Of a stretch of 32,887 nt of DNA, positions 22,472 to 28,879 are shown piece after piece. The stretch is from contig JACREV010000004.1 in the NCBI GenBank assembly GCA_016218095.1, positions 1 through 32,887 on the forward strand. Direction: 5' to 3'. Both the position numbers and the translations under genes were made by a program. The DNA comes from Deltaproteobacteria bacterium. Its GTDB lineage: Bacteria > Desulfobacterota > GWC2-55-46. Position 1 is the stretch's first letter. Each line of letters opens with the position of its first letter. The notes below the pieces were generated by a model. It was not told where the DNA came from. It saw nothing but the letters and a program-made list of their open reading frames with translations, and ran no database searches.

Positions 22472-23362
22472 ATGAGATATTTGAGAGCTGTTACCCTTTT
22501 GGCCGTCTCAGTCTGCATCCTTTCCGCAGCCGCCGCGGAGGCCCTTGACACCTACCTGGCCGGAGACGCCGCGACCGGCATAGCCGGTTCCAGGCACAAC
22601 CTCGGCGGCCTCTCCATGCACATAAGCTCGCAGGCGACCACCGAGATCTGCGTATTCTGCCACACGCCCCACCACACGAACACTACGAACAACATGAAGC
22701 CTATGTGGAACAGGTCCGCGCTCTCCATCACGAGCTTCACCGCCTACGGCACGACCGCCTCTTTCTCGACCATTTCCAACACCGACATAGGCTCCGTCTC
22801 GCTCGCGTGCCTCTCCTGCCACGACGGCGTCACCACCTTCGACAACATCGTGAACGCGCCCGGCAGGGGCGGGGTCACCCAGGGGGGGTCCGACCGAGGT
22901 TACGAGTTCCTCTTAACGGGGATCCTCGTCTCCGACTTCATGACCGCGTCCCGGCTCGTCGTAGGCGTAGACCTCTCGAACGACCACCCGGTCTCCGTCC
23001 TCTATCTCGCGGGCACTGCCGCGAGCCTCCGCCCGACGAACACGACCATCAGCCAGATAGACATCACGGCCGGCCTGAACGTGACCGCGATTTCATTCGA
23101 CAACGGCAATATGAGAAAGAACCTCTGGGCCATAAAGGGGTTCATCTCCGACCAGGCAACTATCGCGGACCTGCTCCGGAACGGCAGGGTCGAGTGCTCC
23201 TCGTGCCACGACCCGCACTTCAACAACAAGTCATGGCAGGAGGTCGACTCGACCTACACTACCGTCGCCGCATATCAGGAGGTGGAATCGAACGGCCTTT
23301 TCCTCCGCAGAGTAGGCGGCAACACGGGTAGCGGGCTTTGCAGGACGTGCCATAACAAATAG
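22472..23362 (+). CDS. Tetraheme c-type cytochrome, tandem paralog B
   Basis: Same length (296 residues) as paralog A and colinear without a single gap. By eye about 74 % identical over residues 31-296, with a different signal peptide. All four CxxCH sites and all six extra histidines are at identical positions. Differences cluster in loops (51-56, 82-100, 132-150, 201-209, 261-268), as expected if surfaces diverged while heme packing was held. It is preceded by its own GAGAGGAG ribosome-binding site and a spacer of 239 nt that lacks the attenuator of paralog A. It ends with its own terminator, so regulation of the two copies differs. Confidence 0.92.
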   Translation: MRYLRAVTLLAVSVCILSAAAAEALDTYLAGDAATGIAGSRHNLGGLSMHISSQATTEICVFCHTPHHTNTTNNMKPMWNRSALSITSFTAYGTTASFSTISNTDIGSVSLACLSCHDGVTTFDNIVNAPGRGGVTQGGSDRGYEFLLTGILVSDFMTASRLVVGVDLSNDHPVSVLYLAGTAASLRPTNTTISQIDITAGLNVTAISFDNGNMRKNLWAIKGFISDQATIADLLRNGRVECSSCHDPHFNNKSWQEVDSTYTTVAAYQEVESNGLFLRRVGGNTGSGLCRTCHNK

Positions 23363-23419
23363 GCGGTAATGGAAAGTGGCGCGCCAAACCAAAAAATCGG
23401 CATTTGAGATCTCAGTCCA

Positions 23420-23447
23420 GGGGGCCGGTCCGGCCCCCTTTTTTTTT
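23420..23447 (+). terminator. Rho-independent terminator after tetraheme gene B
   Basis: GGGGGCC...GGCCCCC stem (23420-23438, up to 9 bp with a minimal loop) is followed by nine T residues, 57 nt after the stop. Confidence 0.92.
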
Positions 23448-23655
23448 GCCTTCCCCCTTTGCCGCCCCTTTCAAGCCAAAGCGGCTTTCCCCGTAAGTTA
23501 AAATTTTTTAATAATCGCATAATCGTCATTTTAAGCTGAAAATATAGAATGTACCCCGGGGGACGCTTAACCTCCCCTGAAGATAAGATTTTAGATTTAT
23601 TATTTATTTCCGTTATATTATAATAGCCAATCAATAAACCCCGGAGGTCCAAAAA

Positions 23656-24651
23656 ATGTCAAGCTTCTCAAAAAGGCTCTTCGCCGCGGCCGTCTTTGTC
23701 GCGCTCCTCGCCCCGGCGTCGTTCGCGGCCAATTCGCCGACGGACGTGATCGCAAAGGTCAACGGAAAGACCATAACGAGGGAGAACCTGGATACCGCCA
23801 CGAACAACCTCCTGCCCCTCATGACATATCACCAGTCGGTCTCCGACGAACGGATGAGGGAGATACAAAAGCAGGCGCTCGAGAAGCTCATAAACAACGA
23901 GCTCATGTACAAGGCCGCCGTCGACTCCAAGCAGGCCGACGTAAATCCGAAGGAAATAGAGGCGAGGGTAAAGGACCTCAAGAAGAAGCTCCCGAAGGGC
24001 GAGACGATCGAGAAGGTCTTGAAGAGAAGCGGGATGACGCTCGCCGACCTCAAGGAGGACTTCAGGAAGGACATGGTCGTCGAGAGGCTGTCAAAGAAAA
24101 CGAACGAAGAGCTCAAGAAACTCTCGGAGAAGACCGTCGACGAGGCGTTCATGAAGGACTACTACCAGAAGAACCTCGCGAAGTTCAAGGAGCCGGAGCA
24201 GATACACTTAAGGTCCATACTCGTCAAGGCCGACCCCTCCGGCGGCCAGAAGGTCTGGAACGAGTCGCTCAAAAAGGCCAAGGAGATAGCCGATAAGGCG
24301 AAGGCCGGAGAGGACTTCGCGAAGCTCGCCGAGAAGCACTCGGAGGACCCGTTCGCTAAAAAGGGCGGCGACATGGGCTGGTCCCACAAGGGCGAGCTCA
24401 TACCTGAGATCGACGACGCCGCCGCGAAGCTCAAGGTCGGCGAGATCGGCGGCCCGGTCATGTCCATCTACGGCTACCACGTTATAAGGCTCGAGGGCAG
24501 CAAGCCCTCAGTGCAGAAGAAGTTCGAGGAGCTCAACAAGGAGAAGCTCGAGAAGGAGCTCGAGGCCAAGGAGTACAAGAAGCTCTGGAACGGATGGCTC
24601 AAAAGCCTGCGCGACTCATCCAAGGTCGAGTACGTCACAATACTAAAATGA
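23656..24651 (+). CDS. Periplasmic peptidyl-prolyl isomerase (SurA/PpiC parvulin family)
   Basis: The 331-residue protein has a signal peptide (cleavage near FAA 24). A SurA-N-type helical chaperone region follows (~28-165: DVIAKVNGKTITRENL, ALEKLINNELMYKAA). Then comes a parvulin domain of about 100 residues starting at EQIHLRSILVKA. It contains AKLAEKHSEDPFAKKGGDMGW and GEIGGPVMSIYGYHVIRLEG, the standard active-site framework. It should catalyse prolyl isomerisation and hold exported proteins. The position right after two exported cytochromes and before others suggests a dedicated folding factor. A possible weak promoter (TTTATT-N17-TATAAT, 23596-23624) lies just upstream. The ribosome-binding site is CGGAGG. 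Confidence 0.93.
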   Translation: MSSFSKRLFAAAVFVALLAPASFAANSPTDVIAKVNGKTITRENLDTATNNLLPLMTYHQSVSDERMREIQKQALEKLINNELMYKAAVDSKQADVNPKEIEARVKDLKKKLPKGETIEKVLKRSGMTLADLKEDFRKDMVVERLSKKTNEELKKLSEKTVDEAFMKDYYQKNLAKFKEPEQIHLRSILVKADPSGGQKVWNESLKKAKEIADKAKAGEDFAKLAEKHSEDPFAKKGGDMGWSHKGELIPEIDDAAAKLKVGEIGGPVMSIYGYHVIRLEGSKPSVQKKFEELNKEKLEKELEAKEYKKLWNGWLKSLRDSSKVEYVTILK

Positions 24652-24701
24652 CGGCTACGGATCAGGGCCGTCCCGCATAAGGACGCAAGGATACCCTTTT
24701 C

Positions 24702-25151
24702 ATGGACAAGAAACTTTTCGTAACGATAGCCGCCGCTTTTGCCGCGCTCCTTTCCGTCTCCGGATGCACCGGAGAGAAGAAGGGGGCTCCCCCGGAAAAG
24801 ACCGCCGCGGAGGCCGCGCCGGCCGTACAGGCCGGCTCCGGCGACCCGGCCTCCGGCAAGGACATCTATTTCAGGTACTGCCACTTCTGCCACGGGCAGA
24901 AGGGCATGGGCGACGGCCCCGTGGGCATAGCCCTCTCCCCCCACCCGGCCGACTTCGTGAACGACGAGAAGAGGATGTCGAAGACCGACGCCGAGCTCTT
25001 TAAATCCATAACAGAGGGGATACACAAGGAGGTCGGCGGAGAAGCGATGTCCATGCCGAGGTGGCAGGAGATATTGTCTGAAAAAGAGAGATGGGACGTG
25101 CTCGCGTTCATAAGACAGTTGGAGCGCGAGGGCAAGACCGCCCCGAAATAA
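24702..25151 (+). CDS. Monoheme cytochrome c lipoprotein
   Basis: The 149-residue product has a lipobox VSGC (C22) and an Ala/Pro-rich linker of about 20 residues. A class I cytochrome c domain follows, with heme site C60-H-F-C63-H64. The axial Met is probably M118 (or M116) in AMSMPRW, and the final helix WDVLAFIRQL is typical of small cytochromes c (CccA/c551 type). It is a small redox shuttle tethered to a membrane. It follows the isomerase by 50 nt and precedes the diheme-SUMF1 gene by 25 nt, so these three are likely one transcript. Confidence 0.92.
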   Translation: MDKKLFVTIAAAFAALLSVSGCTGEKKGAPPEKTAAEAAPAVQAGSGDPASGKDIYFRYCHFCHGQKGMGDGPVGIALSPHPADFVNDEKRMSKTDAELFKSITEGIHKEVGGEAMSMPRWQEILSEKERWDVLAFIRQLEREGKTAPK

Positions 25152-25176
25152 AGCCGGCAAACTCAAAGAGCGAATT

Positions 25177-26163
25177 ATGAAAAAACTTCTTGCTTCAGTC
25201 GCCGTATCCCTCTGCGTCATGGCCTCTTCCGCCTTCGGGGCCGCAAGCGACTACGACCCGGTGACAGGCGAGCCCAAGTGCATGGACTGCCATACGCCCG
25301 ACAGGAGGTACTCTACGGATTACACCAGGGACGAGACCTGTGTAGAGTGCCACGGCCCGGGCTTGAGCGACAAATACGTCGATATAAACAACAGGTTCAG
25401 GGAAAGCGCGGAGCTGGGCGAGATAGGCAAATACACCGAGACCGCCGCGGCTTCCGGCAAGGGCGCGGTGAAGGAGGCCGCCCCCAAGGGGATGATACTC
25501 ATCCCGGCCGGGGAGTTCACCATGGGGTCTAACGAATGGTGGCCCAAGAGCCAGCCCGAGCATTCGAGGATGGTCGAGGCCTTTTATATCGACAAGTTTG
25601 AAGTGACGAATGCGCGCTACAAGGCCTTCGTCGACGCCACGGGCTACCCGGCCCCGGACCACTGGAAGGACGGCAGTATCCCCGAAGGCAAGAAGGACCA
25701 CCCTGTCGTATACGTGACATGGAAGGACGCGGACAACTTCTGCAGATGGGAAGGCAAGCGCCTGCCCGATGAGGCCGAATGGGAGAAGGCCGCCAGAGGC
25801 ACCGACAAGAGGACATTCCCCTGGGGCGACAAGTTCGACAAGGAAAAGGGCAACACACCCCAGTACGGGCATGAGGACACGCTCCCGGTCGGGTCCTTCG
25901 AGAGCGGCAAGAGCCCCTACGGAGTCTACGACATGGCCGGCAACGCCTTCGAGTGGACCGACAGCTGGTTCAAGCCCTACCCCGGAAGCACCCACCCGGA
26001 CGAAAACTACGGGGAGAAGTACAAGGTGCTCAAGGGCGGCTCCTGGTACGACTGCACCACATACAAGTGCGGGATAAGCGCCCCGACATACAACAGGATA
26101 TTCTTCCACCCGACCACGAAGAACAACAACTTCGGGTTCAGGTGCGCGAAGGACAAAAAATAA
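25177..26163 (+). CDS. Diheme cytochrome c fused to SUMF1 (formylglycine-generating-enzyme-like) domain
   Basis: The 328-residue product has a signal peptide (to ~21). A short N-terminal diheme module follows (CMDCH 35-39, CVECH 55-59), then a linker (~60-104). A full SUMF1/FGE-sulfatase domain (105-328) carries IPAGEFTMGSNEWW, FYIDKFEVTNARYKAF, HPVVYVTWKDADNFCRW, RLPDEAEWEKAARG, FPWGD, YDMAGNAFEW, LKGGSW and FGFRC. After GGSW it retains two cysteines, C293 and C298, in C-x4-C spacing like the copper-binding pair of true formylglycine-generating enzymes. No sulfatase gene is present. Heme plus FGE-like domain in one exported chain is unusual. It may modify or bind a partner in the same locus. 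Confidence 0.9.
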   Translation: MKKLLASVAVSLCVMASSAFGAASDYDPVTGEPKCMDCHTPDRRYSTDYTRDETCVECHGPGLSDKYVDINNRFRESAELGEIGKYTETAAASGKGAVKEAAPKGMILIPAGEFTMGSNEWWPKSQPEHSRMVEAFYIDKFEVTNARYKAFVDATGYPAPDHWKDGSIPEGKKDHPVVYVTWKDADNFCRWEGKRLPDEAEWEKAARGTDKRTFPWGDKFDKEKGNTPQYGHEDTLPVGSFESGKSPYGVYDMAGNAFEWTDSWFKPYPGSTHPDENYGEKYKVLKGGSWYDCTTYKCGISAPTYNRIFFHPTTKNNNFGFRCAKDKK

Positions 26164-26177
26164 AAGGCCGCGATGAG

Positions 26178-27746
26178 ATGAAAGGAGAAGGCCCGAACAA
26201 ATACCTCGTCTTCACCGCCTTCGCGTGCGGCTCGATCATAATGGTCGTCGAGCTCATCGGCTCAAGGGTAATAGGCCCGCCTTTCGGCGTGAGCCTCTTC
26301 GTCTGGACCTCTCTCATCACCGTAACGCTCGTCTCCCTCGCCCTCGGCTACTGGCTCGGCGGCAGGCTCTCAGATAGGTTCGGGAGCCACGGCGCCCTCT
26401 TCACGGTAATATTCCTCGCAGGGCTCACCCTCATCGCGGTCCCGGTCATAAAAGGGACGGTCATAGGCCTCTCGCTCTCCCTGGGGCTCCGCGTAGGCTC
26501 GCTCGTAAGCTCGACGGCCCTTTTCGGCCCGCCGCTCTTTTTACTCGGCATGGTAGCCCCGTATACCGTAAAACTCTACATGGGCGACGGGAAGGACGGG
26601 ATCGGGAGGACCGTCGGGTGGCTATACGCGGTATCCACCGCCGGGAGCTTCATCGGGACGGTATTGACCGGCTTCATCCTCATACCCAACCTCGGCGTCA
26701 ACAACATCATCTACCTGTCCTCGGCCTCCCTCATCCTCATCGCGGCGGGCTACTGGCTCTTTTTCAGAAGGAAAGCGTACGCCGTCGCCGTCGCGCTCCT
26801 GCCGTTCGGCCTGCTGCTCTTTCCGAAAGACCTCCCGTCGGTCGTGAGGCCGGACGGCACGAACGTCTCCCTCATCGTGAACGAGGACAGCGCCTACGGG
26901 CAGATCAAGGTGGTGGATTACTCCTACGGCGGCCAGTTGATAAGAGAGTTCCTTCTCGAGAACATGATACAGGGCGGGGTCGACATGAAGACCGGCCTTT
27001 CAGTCTCCAAGTACACCTATTACATAGAAAAACTCGCGCGCGCTTACAAGCCGGACGCAAGGCGCGCCCTCGTGATCGGGCTCGGCAGCGGCATAGTCCC
27101 CAACAGGTTCGAGAGGCTCTACGGCATAAAGACCGACGTCGTCGAGATAAACCCGGCTGTCGTGGACGCCGCATCTAGGTACTTCTCCTACGACAGATCG
27201 CTCCACCCCACGTTCATCGAGGACGGCAGGTACTTCCTCAAGGGGTCTACTGAGCCTTACGAGGTAATAGTCCTCGACGCGTTCTCGGGAGACATCCCGC
27301 CGAGCCATCTCATAAGCCTCGAGGCGTTCGAGCTCGTGAGGGGGAGGCTTTCCAGAGACGGGGTCCTTCTCATAAACTTCATAAGTTCGAACGTGCCGGA
27401 GGACCTCGCGGCCCCGGCGTCGCTCCTGCGGACCCTGAAGGAGGTCTTCCCCCATGTCGACGTGTACACATCCGTTGAGTATTCCGACCCGTCGCCGCGG
27501 GTCGTGAACATGCTCTTCGCGGCGACTATGGAGAGGCGCGCAATCGAGGACTCCTACGACGCAGAGGTGCATCCCGGGTACGAGGAGGACGTAAGGACGC
27601 TCCTTGCGAGGAGGATAGATCTTCCTCCCGGGGAGGCGCTTTTTACCGACGATTTCAATCCCGTGGATTTCCAGGACTACAAGACAAGGGAGCGGTTCCG
27701 TTACAGCATAATCTCTGCTTCGGACCGCGCGATCATCCTGGACTGA
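26178..27746 (+). CDS. Membrane protein with C-terminal spermidine-synthase-like domain
   Basis: The 522-residue product has about seven transmembrane helices in residues 10-215 (VFTAFACGSIIMVVELIGSR opens the first), in the pattern of transporter-like fused spermidine synthases. The cytoplasmic domain (~225-480) has the SAM-fold glycine motif GLGSG at 301-305, acidic E323 at the end of strand 2, EDGRYFL around D349, and the DAFSGD site at 367-372 where spermidine synthases bind the amine. No SAM decarboxylase is nearby, so the substrate may not be putrescine. Start ATG 26178 follows the preceding stop by 14 nt with AAAGG upstream; longer in-frame ORFs run into the SUMF1 gene. Confidence 0.85.
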   Translation: MKGEGPNKYLVFTAFACGSIIMVVELIGSRVIGPPFGVSLFVWTSLITVTLVSLALGYWLGGRLSDRFGSHGALFTVIFLAGLTLIAVPVIKGTVIGLSLSLGLRVGSLVSSTALFGPPLFLLGMVAPYTVKLYMGDGKDGIGRTVGWLYAVSTAGSFIGTVLTGFILIPNLGVNNIIYLSSASLILIAAGYWLFFRRKAYAVAVALLPFGLLLFPKDLPSVVRPDGTNVSLIVNEDSAYGQIKVVDYSYGGQLIREFLLENMIQGGVDMKTGLSVSKYTYYIEKLARAYKPDARRALVIGLGSGIVPNRFERLYGIKTDVVEINPAVVDAASRYFSYDRSLHPTFIEDGRYFLKGSTEPYEVIVLDAFSGDIPPSHLISLEAFELVRGRLSRDGVLLINFISSNVPEDLAAPASLLRTLKEVFPHVDVYTSVEYSDPSPRVVNMLFAATMERRAIEDSYDAEVHPGYEEDVRTLLARRIDLPPGEALFTDDFNPVDFQDYKTRERFRYSIISASDRAIILD

Positions 27747-27833
27747 AAAAGCTTGAAAAAGCCGCTTTAGACGGTTAATATTTCGCGTTCGGGCCGCTTT
27801 CAGCGTGCCTTGAAACTCCAAGGAGGTTCTTAG

Positions 27834-28622
27834 ATGCGGTCCGTAAAAAGTTCGGGTTATCTGGCCATTACAGCGCTCGCAATCGCGCTTTTCGGATGCA
27901 AACCGGCTCCTGAGGACATGGTAAAGGTCCCCGGAGGCGAGTTCACGATGGGCAGTAACGAAGTCGACAGGGAGGCGAAGGCCATGCAGTACGGCGACAG
28001 GCGCCCCTGGTACGCGAACGAGAGGCCCGAGAGGAAGATGAAGCTCGGCACGTTCCACATCGACAGGACAGAGGTGACGAACAGGCAGTACAAGGAGTTC
28101 GTCGAAGGCGCAAAACACGCCGCGCCCCCGCACTGGGCTCTCGGCTCGTACCCCGAGAGCCTCGCCGACCATCCCGTGGTGTTCGTGACCTGGAAGGACG
28201 CCGATGAGTTCTGCAAGTGGAAGGGCAAGAGGCTCCCCTCGGAAGCGGAGTGGGAGAAGGCCGCCAGGGGCGCGGACGGGAGGATATTCCCATGGGGCAA
28301 CGACTTCGACATAAAGAAGGTCAACACCATAGGCGAGTACGGCGGCACGGTCCCCGTAGGCACGCTCAAGGACGGGGTGAGCCCCTACGGCGCCTACGAC
28401 ATGTCCGGCAACGCCCAGGAGTGGACGTCCGACTGGTACAAGCCTTATCCCGATAACGAGTTCAAGGACCCGGACTACGGGGAGAAGTTCAAGGTGGTGC
28501 GCGGCGGCGGATGGGGAGGCATGGGCCACTACTCGCTCCAGGTATACGTAAGGGCGCCTTTCAGGAACGCCGCGCCTCCGGAAGGCCGTTACGACGACGT
28601 GGGTTTCAGGTGCGTCTGGTAA
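27834..28622 (+). CDS. SUMF1-domain lipoprotein lacking the FGE cysteines
   Basis: The 262-residue product has a lipobox ALFGC (C22). The SUMF1 domain begins at MVKVPGGEFTMGSNEVD and has IDRTEVTNRQYKEF, HPVVFVTWKDADEFCKW, RLPSEAEWEKAARG, FPWGNDFD, YDMSGNAQEW and DVGFRCVW. In the active-site region it reads RGGGWGGMGHYSLQVYVR: there is no cysteine pair, so formylglycine generation is not expected. SUMF1 domains without the cysteines serve as binding or other catalytic modules. It is a paralog of the SUMF1 half of the 25177 gene without the heme module. The ribosome-binding site AAGGAGG lies 9 nt upstream. Confidence 0.92.
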   Translation: MRSVKSSGYLAITALAIALFGCKPAPEDMVKVPGGEFTMGSNEVDREAKAMQYGDRRPWYANERPERKMKLGTFHIDRTEVTNRQYKEFVEGAKHAAPPHWALGSYPESLADHPVVFVTWKDADEFCKWKGKRLPSEAEWEKAARGADGRIFPWGNDFDIKKVNTIGEYGGTVPVGTLKDGVSPYGAYDMSGNAQEWTSDWYKPYPDNEFKDPDYGEKFKVVRGGGWGGMGHYSLQVYVRAPFRNAAPPEGRYDDVGFRCVW

Positions 28623-28637
28623 GTCTCCACGTTTAAC

Positions 28638-28655
28638 GGCGCACGGCGCCTTTTT
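28638..28655 (+). terminator. Candidate terminator after the SUMF1 lipoprotein gene
   Basis: GGCGC (28638-28642) and GCGCC (28646-28650) form a short 5-bp GC hairpin followed by TTTTT, 16 nt past the stop. Modest strength. Confidence 0.55.
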
Positions 28656-28659
28656 CAGT

Positions 28660-28879
28660 CCTTACGGACCGCTCGCCTCCGCCAGACCCGGCGGTCCGGC
28701 CAAAAAAATACACCGCAGGCCTGGCCGGACGGGCAAATCCGTATCGAACGGCTGAGACTTGATTTGCCCCCAAAGGCTCCGTTCGAGACTTTGGCCCTGC
28801 GCCGAGCAGTCGGGAAAAAGAACAATTTTTAGAGGTAGCCTTTAAACAAAGCGTCGGGCCGGGAAAGGACCGCTCTGCC
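28660..28879 (+). promoter_or_regulatory. Densely self-complementary leader of the outer-membrane barrel gene
   Basis: Five perfect inverted pairs lie within 130 nt: 28665-28672 with 28691-28698; 28694-28702 with 28722-28730; 28731-28739 with 28761-28769; 28744-28751 with 28779-28786; 28770-28775 with 28789-28794. The first two compete for 28694-28698. The third and fourth interlock as a pseudoknot, and the fifth competes with the fourth. Such alternatives suggest a folded RNA leader or a complex repeat. No known riboswitch consensus is complete here. Confidence 0.4.

Noticed and set aside
24474..25220. 248-residue minus-strand reading frame opposite the isomerase and cytochrome genes
   Set aside because: Shadow of high-G+C coding strand with no domain; the opposite frames contain clear cytochrome and isomerase motifs.
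25953..26177. N-terminal extension of the spermidine-synthase-like protein
   Set aside because: It overlaps the well-supported SUMF1 domain in another frame; the membrane protein starts naturally at 26178.
28731..28795. TPP riboswitch because of GGCTGAGA
   Set aside because: The second conserved half (GAACCTGAT...GTAGGGA-like) is absent, and the surrounding inverted repeats do not follow the TPP fold.
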